A DNA stretch of 64,000 nt, taken from Zygnema circumcarinatum (taxonomy: Eukaryota > Streptophyta > Zygnematophyceae > Zygnematales > Zygnemataceae). The stretch spans positions 3,333,114 to 3,397,113 of the forward strand of contig CM074809.1 of the NCBI GenBank assembly GCA_037447605.1, read 5' to 3'. A program made the position numbers and the translations under genes. Positions 22,477 to 34,583 of the stretch are shown piece by piece; positions within the stretch are counted from its first letter, which is position 1, and every line of letters starts with the position of its first letter. The notes below the pieces were generated by a model that saw nothing but the letters and a program-made list of their open reading frames with translations, had not been told where the DNA came from and ran no database searches.

Positions 22477-25257
22477 GGGAGATGGAGGACGGAGTTAGGG
22501 TAAACAACAGTGCTATTCCTACTTTGTTCTGTTCACTTCAAGTTGTTATTTCTAGAAATTTTATAGCAAATTTATTTATTTTTGGTGGAAAAGGTTGATT
22601 GTTATGGAACGCATCAGCTCTCTGTGTGTCAGCGGTGGCAGACGGCGACGATGAAACCTGTTGACTTTTGTAATGCCGTAGTTCCTTCAGAAAAAACAAG
22701 AACATCAAAATGAATAGACTCAATGATAAGGGAATCCATCGTTACCGCTGCCTTCCTCGGAGCAATGCATCATGTCATGCAAACATCAGCGCCGTACTTT
22801 AAGTCTTACCCTAAATATCCTTTAAAAATAAGCTAGTGCCATGTTGAGAAGTTTTCTCTATAGAAGAGCTCCATTAAAGAGAAAAAAGGGATGTCACCTT
22901 TCTTCCGAGGAAACAACAACTTCAGTACATTCTCTCAAAAGTTCTGACTAAAAGCTACTCTCCCGCTCCTTGTGAAGACTGCAAGTCTTTTTCGCGTGTC
23001 AAATCTTGAACAGAGTTCGAGTGCAGTCGGTAATGAAGATTCAAAACTGTGCACTCGAGTTGATTGGAATCTCTGTTTTTATGTGTTGTGCAGGAGGTTT
23101 TGGGCAAGAAAAGGCGTTTGCTAATCTCTGGTGCCCGTCGATTGATCTGAATCATCCAAGCAGATGACGTAGATGAATATGTTTCTTTCTTCAAACCCAC
23201 AGAACCTTTCTGGAGAGATGCTCGCGTAAGCGAGTAAAAGCATTTCTGAGTAGAATTATGCAGCTGTCAGTGTGCAGAACAGATTAGGGATATCTGCGTA
23301 AATCGAACCTGTGATAGGGTGAAGTTTTAACTGTACCTTTATGGAATGAATGTGCCGTCTTTACTGGTGGTCTGTCATAGAGCGCTGAAGTTTGGCTCAA
23401 TGAAAGAAGCATGCAACCTTCTCCTGCTTGTTTCCCTTCTGGGCGCTTAAAAATAGCTCGCGGCGCAGCTAGTGTGCTCGTTTGATGTGCACACATGTGC
23501 TTCTGTTTTATTAGGCTTTGTTCTTAAGCGTATTGCTCCTCTATGACTCCTCTTCTGCTCAAGTTGATCTCAGTTTCTGTACCCGGTGCCAACTTCATAC
23601 CAGTCAGTGGTGCTATTTGATTCACCTGAAGTCAAACACTGGAAAGTAAACAAGGTCTGTCAACAGGCGACAGTGAGGGCCTTGAAAACTTTCATCATGT
23701 GATCATTTGGTGGGAAGAATGTTGCCGGATGTAGCATGAAGGTGGGAGGGAGCCATCCACGCAATCCTGTCAGTAAACAAAGTGATGTTCTTCACAGCAT
23801 ACGGTCATTGCGTTCGCTCGAAGTTCCACGCATCTGCTTGACACAATCCAAGTGTTGTACTTGAAATCTTCAGGTCTCCAATGCCAAGCTTTAGGGACTT
23901 CTTTTTAATGGAAGGAAAGAAAATGAAGTTAACTACTGTTCAGTTTGCTACTAAAGATCTCTCCCTCTCCTCTAATGCACACATCAAGACGGCCACTCGA
24001 CGTGATAGTGGCCATTACTCGTTTCTCAAACTGCAGAACTGCCTCCCCATAACGACATGCGTACCGTGCCCTGACTCACTGCCTTCCTTTGGTTCATAGG
24101 CGTCATTTCCGACCGGCCAACACTGGTCCTACCTATTGTCGTTGTCCCCTCACACTTGGCGACCTCCCCATGGTCAAACCAATAGGGGGTGTCAGACTTA
24201 AAAAATTTCAGTACGCGTGTTCGTAAGTTTGACATCAGAACGAGTACTCCAGTATAATCGCAATCCTCCTGCGGCGGAGTACTTTCGTAACCTTTTTTTT
24301 CGTAACGCTTTTCGTAAGATTTTGTTAAGTCTGACACCCCCTAATGCCAACTAATTTTCCCTTCTTCCTTTTCTGCCCCGGGCCACAATGCACAAAGGCA
24401 GGCCCCAACAAATGCTATCCATCCATCCAGCCGTTAAAGTCCACCATTCGACTTTCCAAGGGAGTGCGCGCACCCACGTCCACAGATCCGTACAGAACCG
24501 GTTCGAGATCCACTGCTGCCGTACGGAGGAGGTTCTCAAACGTCGCGAGAGAGAACCGCAGAGGCTCTATGCGAGACCCGTTCCGCGACATAGAACGGCG
24601 CGTCGTTAAACTGTAACGGACGTTGCAAAAAGAATCTTGAAAAGATGAAAGTCGCCAAAGTCCTGAAGTTGCGGCAACTGGATAACGGCCGTCCAGGGGA
24701 ACAGGGCAACCAAACACAGAATCCGTACCTTGCATCTGACGTCCCCACGCTCGTCCCGTCTAAACTTCGTACGGGGGAGACGATTTGCTATTCTGCAAGG
24801 TACTGTTTCTTTCCTGCCAGTGTCCGGCGGTTTCCTGGCGAAGGAAGTTGCAAGGGAAGGCCCGCCCGCTTCAAGAGGAGGAGAGCCTTTCTTTGGCAGC
24901 CATGGCGGCGTGAGGGGCAGCTTGGAGCCGGATTCGGCTCAGGAAGGAGGCGCATTGACGTCGAAGAGGGATTCTCTTGGTTTTCCTGGTGGTCTGTTCA
25001 CTCTTTGAAGCGGGCCTTTGAGGGTGGCGCTCGCTCTCTCGGCCTCTCGCTCTAGTTTTCGGCCGGGAGACGATGCACGTCTGGTTTTCTGAGGAAATTG
25101 CATGCTTCTTTGAAACAGAGATAGGACTTTTTTTTCTGTAGGGCTTTGTGGGAGGAACAGGGGGAGGAGGATCGAAGAGGTGGCTGCTTTGGAGTGAGCA
25201 GACAGGGAAGTTGCAGAGGAGGAAGTGAGGAAAGGAAGGTTATAAGTGAATACAAGC
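22477..25257. other. Intergenic region with one MITE
   Basis: About 2.8 kb between NDUFB7 and the first pyrophosphatase-like gene. Apart from the inverted-repeat element at 24185-24341 I see no gene; open frames are short and lack motifs. The last roughly 400 bases are probably the 5' leader of the next gene. They include a three-codon upstream frame (ATG GCG GCG TGA, 24902-24913) in strong start context. Confidence 0.5.
24185..24341. mobile_element. MITE with 17-bp perfect terminal inverted repeats
   Basis: 157-bp element whose ends are GGGGGTGTCAGACTTAA and its exact complement TTAAGTCTGACACCCCC, flanked on both sides by TA (24183-24184 and 24342-24343). Perfect inverted termini with a TA target duplication point to a Tc1/mariner-type non-autonomous element. 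It has no coding capacity and contains internal inverted AGTACTCC motifs. Confidence 0.8.
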
Positions 25258-27644
25258 ATGGCGCTGACTTCTCTACCGAGATCTGATTCAGAAATTCGGC
25301 GCAGTCTTTCCAGTATACCAGAGGCGGAAAACGAGGATGAGTATGGCAATGTTCTGAGTCGTAGGTATCAACGTGGCGATAGAAAACACGTTCGTTTTTT
25401 CGAAGTAAACTCCAAAGGCGAGAGAGTGTACAGTTCACCAAGACAAACAAACGACAGATTTTCTGAACCAGAGGAGTGTAGCTTGACGCGCCAGTCTACC
25501 ATAAGCCGAACTACAGCTTCCTATGATGAGCAAGAGGCGGAACAACATCTATATAATCAACATCACGGGATTTCTCTCTCAATTTCTCCTCCACCCAAGC
25601 CGCCAGGAGAGCAGAGATTTCCCGCCCGACAGCTAACATCCATCTTTCAGTCATCTCCGCAAAACTCAAGTCCCGAAACGACCCCTGCAAGAAACGTGCA
25701 TGCCGAGGGAGGAATGAAATCTCCAGTGGCGCAGTCAGAGGGATGGTACACTCTGGAGTTCGGAACAGCAGGAACGCAAACATTCCGCATGCTTTTCCTC
25801 GATGAACGGGGCAAAGAGGTGTCGCCTTGGCATGACATTCCCTTGTATTCTACAGATGGTTGCCTCAATTTTGTGTGCAAAACTCCAAGATTTTCGTGGG
25901 CAGAGTATGAACCAGCGCGAGCAGAGCCTTCTACTCCTCTCAAGCTGAAGACGAGACGTGGAGCTCCTTTGCACTATGCTCAAAATGCACCATGGAATCT
26001 GGGTATGCTGCCACGAACTTGGGCGGATCCGGAATTAAAAAATGAGTGCTATGGAGGGCTTTCTTATAGAAGTGGGCCAATAGAAGTGGTGGAAGTTGGG
26101 TCGAAGATAGCTTGGACCGGAGACGTTTACTCTGTGAAGGCCCTTGCAGCATTTGCAATGGTTGATCCCTCAGCCCGCCTATCTTGGATAGTTATCGCTA
26201 TTGATGCGAGAGATCCATTGGCTAAAGTTTTGGAAACAGCAGGTGATGTGGAGAAGAAGCTAGGCACAACATTGCGAGAAGTTCGAGAATGGTTGCGGAC
26301 CTGCCGCTGCGTCCAAGAAGGTAGGACTTCTCTTCTTATTATAGATAAAGCTTTTCTTGCAACTATTTCTTTTTGAATGGTAGTCACAGGAAGCTGCATT
26401 CTGGATACCGTTTGTGCCGTCCAGAAGGAGGAGAACTCTGTGTTTTTGTGGAAAGTTTTTTCATACTAGCATTCGTCCTAAAATTATGCACCCAATTCTA
26501 CCTCTTCTACGCAGGTGATCGTAAGAATGTCTTTGGATTGAACGAACGTGCTGTTGGACAACTCACAGTTGCAAGAATGGTTGCTGAGACACATGCCAGC
26601 TGGCAGCTCTTCATAGACAACAACTCGCCAAAGAAAGCATCCGACTTGCCACTCGTCAGGCCTGCAAATCCGGCCACTTATGAAAGCTATTGGTCGATGT
26701 ACCATTACCCTGACTTCCTGAGCCCCGTACAGATCGAGCTTTGTGATCCAAGCCAAGAGCTTCTCAGGTCGGTAACGGACTGCTCGGTTGTTTCCTCCGA
26801 ATCCAGTGAAGCTGAGGGGTTTTGGTCCTCTGAAAGCTCGGAAGAGCTTGTTATGAGCAGAGGCATGGCGACTCGTGAACAGCAATTACAAGCGCAGCAT
26901 TTGCGGGCTCAGAATGCACAGGACATGCAGCGATTCTATGCTTCATCAAATCTGTTTCCCCCGCAGCACAACGAGCAGAATTTCCCTATGAGACTTCCGG
27001 AACCACCAAATTACAGGCAAGGTGTCATGCCGGAATTGCGGCAGCATTCATCTAGAGTCAACCATCTGACAGCAGTGCCCTCTAGTCTGCAAAATTCTCA
27101 ACTTCAGTCACAGAATACAGCAGCCGGCCGCTCCACAGCTTTCTCATACGATAGATATGCTCACGATAACAGGGAATTTGCTCAGTTTTACGAAGAGCCA
27201 TCGCGGAGTCCTGTCGCTGCAGCACCTTCACCTACTGGAAGAACCCGCTCAGATGTGTATGTGGCGGCTTCTGCCTCAAAAATGCATCGAACGACTCCTG
27301 GTAGTCAGTCATGGGATGGTCAGGAAGGTCAATGGCAATCCCCTCGATTGGCTGCTCGGACGACTCAATGGAGCCCTAGATGCGGAAGGGAAGAGGCGGA
27401 GTTACCCCATAAAGGAGGGACTTTTCCTCCCTATGCACATAGAAGCTATGGAGATTCTCCGGGTCACGAGGGGTTGAAATCGCCTAGGGGCCACATATTG
27501 GAGGAGTTGCCACCCAGTTTTGACAAGATTGCCTTCCAATTGGATAAGACTGAGGAGATGCACGCTCGCTTTAACTCTCGGCTTGCAGCAACAAAGGTTT
27601 TGTTGGAACGGTTGAGGCTGCATGCCGAGTCTGACGGGAGCTGA
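25258..27644 (+). CDS. Inorganic pyrophosphatase-like protein, probably catalytically dead (paralog 1)
   Basis: Two exons, 25258-26320 and 26515-27644, giving 730 aa; plant family I pyrophosphatases have about 210-300. Residues about 165-390 follow the fold: SPWHDIPL (189-196), TPLKLKTRRG, WNLGMLPRTWADPE (from 246), GPIEVVEVGSK (from 273), FAMVD (D303), FGLNER and the last helix ETHASWQLF. Against yeast numbering, Tyr93 is L248, Asp115 is R271, Asp117 is G273, Asp120 is E276, Asp152 is S309, Lys154 is I311, Tyr192 is C349 and Lys193 is R350; only Asp147 (D303) and Glu58 appear kept. So metal and PPi binding should be lost. The N-terminal 160 residues and a Gln/Ser-rich C-terminal 300 residues ending in a short coiled coil are new. 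No transit peptide is obvious. A three-codon upstream frame lies in the presumed leader. A second such gene lies 7 kb downstream. Confidence 0.85.
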
Positions 27645-28392
27645 GTTTTCGGCTGCTGGAGATTATGTGGAAAGGCCAAAGACGAATTGACCGTTGAAGC
27701 TGGAGAAAGAGGGAGCTCTCTTTTACTGGTTCTTGTACTGTAAACTCGTTAAAACTGTGGAAGTTTTGAACTATGGGCTGGGAATGCCAGGAATCTCTCC
27801 TGTGCAGTTCATACGTCCTCTTTGCAGGTCCGTTCAAAGCATAGCTTAATATTGACTGGAGGTCGAGTAGCCTTTGGAATTAGTCCCCTGCAGGTATATT
27901 CATTGTCGACAGACTAGCTCCTTCTTTTGTTGTGATCACTTAATATGCTCCAGTCTGCTCCTTCCGGAACACTCCTTATTACTTGTATTTTAGGCAGATC
28001 ACGCTTATTAGAGATATTCTTATTCGTTAATTTCTTATTCGTTGTTTTCTTATTCGTTGTTATAGACAGGGATAATGCTTCGTGGCAGGCTGCGCTCCTC
28101 ATCGCTTGAGGGGGGAAGCTGCCTTTGTACTCATTCATGTGGTTAGGTTCAGATAGGGCAAGGGATTAATCACAACGGCTTCTTCATTTCACCTTTTCAG
28201 TTCACATCTGCCCTCTTGTAACACCTTGAGAATGGAAGCTTCATGCTTGGCAGTATGCTGTGTGTGACAGGGAGAAGAAAGGGGGGGAGGTATTTGCTTC
28301 AATTTTTTTCTTCATAGGGAGAGTATAATAAAACACATGGAACAGTGCAGACAGAAGGGGAGGGGAGACAGGCAGAGGGAGAGGGAGATTCT
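27645..28392. other. Convergent 3' intergenic region
   Basis: About 750 bases between the stop codons of two converging genes. Probably both 3' UTRs; nothing else recognised. Confidence 0.5.
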
Positions 28393-30164
28393 TCAGCCAC
28401 GAATGCGCAAACAGAAGCCAGAACCCACATCAAGCAAAGAAATAACAGTCTTTTGTGAAAAACCCCTCACTTTCAGCCACATGTTAGATAATAAAGAAGC
28501 ACAGAAGCCACTCCCATCACTTTGAATTATCTGATGGAAAAAAGTGAAGTACCACAAGAGGTCATCAAAGCAGTGGCACTTGTCTCTCCCTCCATGCTCA
28601 GCGACATGCCATTCCTGGCACAATATTCGAATTGCTTCTATGGTTGAGAGAGCGCTCTCAATGACCCCCTTTGTGTGGTACCGCCAATAGGACGTCTGAA
28701 CCCCGTCGTCCAACCGGACGTGCTGAACCCCTTGAAGCTCGGGAAGGGATAAAATCCGAGCAGTTCCTTTCCACTGCAAACAACCAGCCCAAGTTTGATT
28801 CAAATTAGAAGTAGAATTCCTGGAGTCCTTAGGCTCTAGAGAACTAATGTAAGCATGTGAACCGTATGCATGGCCCCTCGACATTGTATTCGTAAACTTC
28901 AGTCGTTTGTAGTCTTGAAGCTAGAAATGGATGCCCTCGGTTGACCGCTTACCTTGGACTCCACCACAACCACTCGGCGAATTTTTTCAATATCGATAGA
29001 TTGAACGGGAACGGATGACTGGGAGGGAAAGAGGAGGAGAGTGCTGGAGGGGTCAAAGGAAGGCAGGGCGTCCGTTAACGCATGGATTCGGACTGAATTT
29101 GGAGCAAGCAGGGCAGCATGGATGCCTGTGCTCATGCTGCGCCGCTCATTAGGATGCAAAATGATGTCCACTTCAAATGGAAGAGTCAACTGAGGAGTTT
29201 CATTCAAAGGAGTAAGAACCTGCAGCCAGGATAACACTTGGCAAGTTTCAGACGATTTTCCAGACTTACAGCGAAGAGTAGATGGTGGAGACCTGAGTAC
29301 TCTGGCTGATCCCTACTTTAACTTCACACCTTCTTCTAACAGAAATAAAAAAAAGAGAATCTGCTAGAGCAAGTATTAATCTTGCTCCGAGGGTTTTCGG
29401 GTAAACAACTATTAAAAAACCGAAACCGGGATTGGTCCTATCTTCCGAAGCGCTTTTGCATCAATTGATGCCATGCTTACAGAAAGGATTAAATGCACAC
29501 TTGTTGCATGTCGCAGCAATCCTTTTTGCTAGTTGTCGTAAATGAGTAGATGCTACGGCAACCACTAAACAGGAGTATTTGTGACGCCTAGTAGGGGGGA
29601 CTGAAAGTGAAACAAAGCTGAAACCTTGCTATTGATGAATAAAAAGAAAACGCAAAGAAAAAATCGAACAAAGTGTTTCACGAAACCACTGCGACTTGGC
29701 TGCATCGTGATTGAAAAGCATGCGCTAAGCAAGGGTTCCTTCCTATCAACTAGCTCCCTTACTCCCAGAAAAGAAAACCCTTTCGACCCTTCTAATTTTC
29801 CTTTCTATCAAAAAAGTAGACGATCTCCCTCGCACCCCTTCCCTCCCTTCCCCTTCACCTGCAGGCAGTCGTAACAGAAGTAATGCCGCGACTTCGTGCA
29901 CAATGGACAGCCAGTGCGGCCGGAGAGCGCTTCTAAGGAAGATTGAGAGGAGAGAATTAGGTCAGAGGGGAGAGAAGGGAGCGCCCAAGAGGGCGCCCTC
30001 CAGGCGATGCAGAGGCGGCCGTCCTCCGTCCTCGTGCGCGTGTTCTTGGGCGCGTGCTGCCCCGTGTAGCTCTCCGCGCTGAACAGGCTCTGCGCCTCCT
30101 CCATGGCGAACAGAGCCAGCGGGTCCCCTTCCAGGGAAAGCGAAGCTAACGCTAGCTCCGCCAT
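28393..30164 (-). CDS. DTW-domain protein, tRNA-uridine aminocarboxypropyltransferase family
   Basis: Three exons, 29859-30164, 28953-29219 and 28393-28773, all phase 0, 317 aa. Enzymes of this family (TapT, DTWD1/DTWD2) transfer the 3-amino-3-carboxypropyl group of SAM to uridine in tRNA. Visible: an N-terminal zinc-binding pair CPLCTKSRHYFCYDC, then PFEVDIILHPNERRSMST, LLLFPSQSS, RRVVVVESK/WKGTARIL across the last junction, SYWRYHT and SALSTIEAIRIL. The DxTW signature reads ESKW, so Asp and Thr are replaced while Trp stays; STIEA is intact. Activity is therefore less certain. It is divergent from the gene at 30555 across a 390-base promoter with telo-box-like motifs and a CCAAT-N10-CACGTG element. 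Confidence 0.85.
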
Positions 30165-30252
30165 GGCTGCCTCCCTTAGGGTCTGAGCTCGGCTCTAAAG
30201 AAATTTTAGGGTTGCCTGTGGGGCTTCCATTTCTTCATCCTGGAGTCATTGC

Positions 30253-30273
30253 CCAATGGCGCTTTGTCACGTG
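30253..30273 (+). promoter_or_regulatory. CCAAT-N10-CACGTG element
   Basis: CCAAT at 30253-30257 and CACGTG at 30268-30273 with exactly 10 bases between them, in the 390-base divergent promoter of the DTW and DOPA-dioxygenase genes. Same spacing as at five other sites in the window. Confidence 0.6.
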
Positions 30274-30554
30274 TAAAAATATATGTTCGGTGCAGCGTTT
30301 CCCGTTGTGTGGAAGAAGGAACCGGAAACAGTTCAACCGCATAAGCTGGCATGGAACGGTGTTTACATGTCTCTAGAAACTAACAACTCTCCAAAGGTCG
30401 TCCAGTAAAACTGCGGAAAACTGTAACGATAACTTGTCGACGCTGTACAGCATGGATCGGTGCCCAATTAGGGGCAGCTTCCTGGAAATCTCTTGGAAGT
30501 TTTCCCTCAACTGCTCCCAGTCTCCAGAAGGCAAGCTTTGCACGGAGCTAGGAC

Positions 30555-31885
30555 ATGGCGACTCTCGGCTTGGTCTGCTCATGGGGGGCGGTTCTGGGAG
30601 AGCTTAGAGGGCAGTTTAAAGGCAGGCAGAGGTGCCACTTAGAGAGGCATCTCGAGGCTTATGCATGTCCGGTAGAGTTGATCAGAAAAAGTGACCTGAA
30701 CACGAAGGAAGGTAAGGAGGGAGACCTCCTGTTCGGTGTCTCGCACTTGCAGCATTCAACTGAAATTTGAGAAGTTAAAGCGTATTTAGAAAAAAATCAT
30801 TATGATGATTTTGGTGCAAAGGTCAGAGGGAAACTAGTTGCTCAATATTGAGAAGCGCTTGACCTGAACTTGCCAACAAAAGGACGTTTCCTCTACGCTT
30901 TCTTTTGCAGGTACTTCTTGGTTCCCTTGCACCTGCTTATCTTCTTCTATCAGAAATTTGCGTTCCTTTCACACATAAGTTCCTCTCTTTCTACCTTTTA
31001 GTGACTTTACTTCGTAATGTTGTTGCTCTCTCTCTTCTCCCTGTCCAGGCTTAAGAGCTCAGAAGGACACAGCCATGGCCGCAGCTTCAAATAATTTCGC
31101 AGCACTTGCAGAAGGAATCCTTCCTCCTTCAGGCCGCGGCGCGGCTGCAGAAACTCCAATGCCTACTTCGTTTGCTCCGCCTGTAAAGTCATACGACATT
31201 CACGTGTATTTTCAGCACACCGATGCTCAGCAGACTGCATTCGCGAGAAGATTGCGAGAAGATGTCATGAAGGTGTGCGGCGTTCCTGCAGCGTTAAGTA
31301 TTGCAGGAATGTGGTTGATAGTCAATCGACGAAAATGGAACTTACTTAGCCTTTATGTAGCGGAGCAGGTTGAGTCGCATGGCGGATAGCTCTTTTGGAG
31401 GATACTGTTTTGCATGGACAGGGTAGCTTTGGGTGCATGGAGAGTGAAAGGAAACGGCATTTGCGGAAGCTGTTGCCCGTAACTGTCCCTTGGCCAAGCA
31501 CCGCTGTGATTTGCAGCGCTGGCTGAAGACGTAAATTCTGCAGGAGGAGGTCCTGCAACGTTGCACTCATCTAACATCGAGAGGCTGCTTGCGTTACTGT
31601 GTGCAGAACTTCCCGCATTTGCAGACCGGCCGGTTCCATGAGAAGCCTATCGGCCCGCATCCTGTGGGCATGTTTGAAACCGATTTGCAGACTCCTGCAC
31701 AGTTTGCGGAGTTTGTCCCGTGGATTGGCATGAGGAGAGGCGCCCTCTCCGTGCTGCTGCATCCAAACACTGGTGATCTTGTAGCAGATCATATGGATAA
31801 CTCTGCCTGGTTTGGTCACAAACTGGATTTGAATGTCGAGTTCTTGAAATGGTTCGTGCAGATGCAGGAAAGTCAGAGTCGTTAG
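30555..31885 (+). CDS. DOPA 4,5-dioxygenase family protein
   Basis: Small extradiol-dioxygenase family protein related to fungal DodA and cyanobacterial homologues, which open catechol rings; the plant substrate is unknown. The core is encoded by 31075-31272 and 31607-31885: YDIHVYFQHTD, FHEKPIGPHPVGMFETD, FVPWIGMRRGALSVLLHPNT and ADHMDNSAWFG, with His residues typical of the metal and substrate site. Starting at the Met of 31075 gives 158 aa. A further upstream exon (30555-30711) splices in frame to 31049 (strong GTAAGG donor, pyrimidine-rich acceptor) and would give 219 aa with an N-terminal extension, perhaps a targeting region. I annotate the longer form, but the 31075 start is also plausible. 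This is not the LigB-type DODA of betalain plants. Confidence 0.8.
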
Positions 31886-32642
31886 CGTTGACGACAGGGG
31901 TGGTTGTAAATAGAAGAAGCATGGCAGTGATGTACCAGAGCAGGTTTCTGAGTCCCTTCAAGGCCAATGAAGCACCTTGGCATGTTTGTTGGAAGTGGCT
32001 CGCTCGCTTGAAAACATGCCAACATAAGAAAGCTTGTTCTCCGAACATATTTCTATAACATCACCACTCTGTACCTTCCTTTTGAGGCATTAAACCAAAA
32101 AGCATGCATGTAGGTTTGCCTACGCAGCCCGAAGCTGCTTGTCCTGCAGTGGTTTTGAAGCTCACGCCAATGCTCAAATCATGGTCGACCAAATACATAG
32201 AAATTTGCGGTGGTTTTTGCAGCTACTTTTAGCTTAACAAGCTTTGGGAAGACGTGTTTAGTCCATCCGCTGCTAGAGTGTCTGCTGATCAAGCGCACAG
32301 GGTGGGAAGTGCCCTCACAGAAAAGGGAAGGCTCTCTCCAGTCCACTGCAAAAACCTGCAGCCCTGGATGAGGGTCCTTCCACGGCCCTCGTTCTCCGCT
32401 CGGCAGCAACCGCCCTCCTAGTGCTTACCTCATATCCCCTTCGGTCCATGATTCAGCGTTGACTCGAACAATAGACACTCCCTCATTGCAATGTTTTTGT
32501 GCCTTTCCCGGCCGGCGTTGGCGGCACGTTTTAGGCGATCTCGGAGCATTTCCTGCGCATGGCGCAAAGCAGAAGCCTCAAATGTGACGCAATGCTCTCA
32601 GCCAAATGAACTGTGAAATGCAAAGAGAGTTCGCAGGGACGC

Positions 32643-33665
32643 CACGTGAGCATGTGCGCGCACTGCCGCTGCCACACACAACCGCTCATGCCCATGCCCA
32701 TGGACGTGCCCATTCCCGTCATAGGCCTACTCATGTTCATGTTTCATGCTCAATGAGTCACATGCGGTCGCTCCTCCGCGCCCGAATACGACAAGAGGGT
32801 GCGAGGAAAAATCTCATTGACAAAATACGCTCGGCCACGTGGCATTCCGCGCTGTTCCTATCCACGATGTCCGCCAACGAGGCGCCACGTGACCAGCCTG
32901 CCACGCTGGCGAAGAAGCCGCCCGCCCGCAAGTGCGGACGGACAGACGGTTCAAGCGCAAAAATTGAGCCGACCGTACGGTTGTTCGGTTGTCAACCACG
33001 TCTCCGCCTCCCCAGATTCTACCTCCAGAGGGCGCTTCCACCCGCCGACCAAAAGTTGAACCGCGCCCACACCATCATATGGGCGCCATACGGCTGCCGC
33101 CCTTCGCTGTGCGGTTAGCGCCTCTCTGAGGTGGCGCTTGTGTGGTCCCTGGCCTACTCGGCCCTCCCTGCCAGGTGGCGCGCCCTCTGACTGGAACCAC
33201 GGTCGAAGCTCGCGAGGTCGCAGGTGCGAATGCCCACTTGCAGTCAACGCGCCTTTTTGTCGTCTTGTACACTGGAGCCCAAAGACGCACATGCTCCGAG
33301 CCAGTGGCGCGCTGCCACGTGGTCGCGGCCGCCCGCTGGCTCGCGCCTTTGACTATGGACTTGCCCGTGCTTCCCGAAAGACTCTTGCCGCCCGCCGGGA
33401 TCGCGCCATCCTGGCAAGCTCCGGCCGCTGACATGAGGACAAAACAGTTCGTACGTACACACTATTGGGAATCCAAAAGGCGGCGCAAGGGACGAAGCTT
33501 CGGAGAATTCCAGGATCGCGTCAACGGCGATTGGCGGCTGCCACTCACACGTGTCAGGATCTGAGCCCGTGGAGGCCGCGGACGGGAATTGTTTGTCGTT
33601 TTCGCCGACCGTGGTCCGGTGGGGCCGGTGGAGATGTCTCGGGGGCCCTGAGTAGGCGCCACGTG
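32643..33665. promoter_or_regulatory. Cluster of six G-boxes
   Basis: CACGTG occurs at 32643, 32836, 32886, 33316, 33548 and 33660, six times in about 1.0 kb where roughly 0.25 would be expected by chance. The cluster lies 1-2 kb upstream of the second pyrophosphatase-like gene. G-boxes bind bZIP and bHLH factors. None of these has the CCAAT-N10 spacing seen elsewhere. Confidence 0.5.
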
Positions 33666-34530
33666 TCGCCGGGCGGCAAGTGCAAGCGTAATTGGACAGC
33701 CTGGTAAAATTTTTGGCCCGGGTACGGGCAGCCTGGACGCAACGAATTTTGTTCAGGGCGAAGTAATTATCTGAGCGGCGGCAGTTTCATCGCTTCCTAA
33801 AAACTTTTCGGCTTCCCCGTTTTGCACGCAATGCCGCCCAAAACCTATTTCCATATTTGGTCTACACCTTTTTCAAGCAGTGGAAAAAAGTTTCTCATGC
33901 TTCTTGCGGCCTCGTACTTGCCAGTTAAACCGACGCAGGAAAATCCAAAACTGTGAATTTGGCGCCTACCAACAGGCCGAAATAGCTGGCGCACGGCCTC
34001 GTCAATCGGAAGTCTGCACACGAACAACGCGGCGCTATTATTGGCTGTTACGGGGACCGCGCCAGCTGGACCAACCCGTGCCCCGATATGCTCGGACTGT
34101 ACGAACGCCACGCTGTCGTTTCCGAATTATGGGAGCCATACCGTCCACTTCGCTTTTTCAGCCCAGTCCGTACTTTCTGCGTACGGTACCTGTACTATAT
34201 GTACGGACTTTCCCCCTTGAGCTGTAGTTCAGATTCCGCTTAAGCGTACGGCAGAATCCCTGACCGTATAGGACGCGTACGGCAGAGGTAGGCGCACACC
34301 CACATCGCCAGCTTGCGCGAGAGAGGGCTGGAACCGTTTTCCTGTAAGGGAGAGAGAGAGAGAGAGTGAGCTTGCGGGGACGGAGTTGTGGCAGAGGCAG
34401 AGCGAGAGATTCAGCGGCGAGGATTGCTGAAGGAGGGCGTCAATACGCGCGTCAGAACATAATTTCTGGTTGTTATTCTGACGGGAGGATCTGATTGAGA
34501 CAGCAGCTGGGAGGGACACTTGCAGGGGAT

Positions 34531-34583
34531 GCGGGAGAGGGAGCGGGAGAGGGAGAGGGAGAGGGAGAGGGAGAGAGGGAGAG
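34531..34583 (+). repeat. GAGAGG-type tract in 5' leader
   Basis: Repeated GGGAGA/GAGAGG units about 100-150 bases upstream of the ATG at 34682. Confidence 0.7.

Noticed and set aside
24495-24515. GGTTCGAGATCC, possible tRNA T-arm
   Set aside because: One base too long for a T-loop and no acceptor, D or anticodon arm at the right distance.
32606-33564. Several GC-rich open frames of 100-170 codons on both strands
   Set aside because: Overlapping frames on both strands, Arg/Pro/His-rich translation, no motif and no splice partners; the region fits a promoter with G-boxes.
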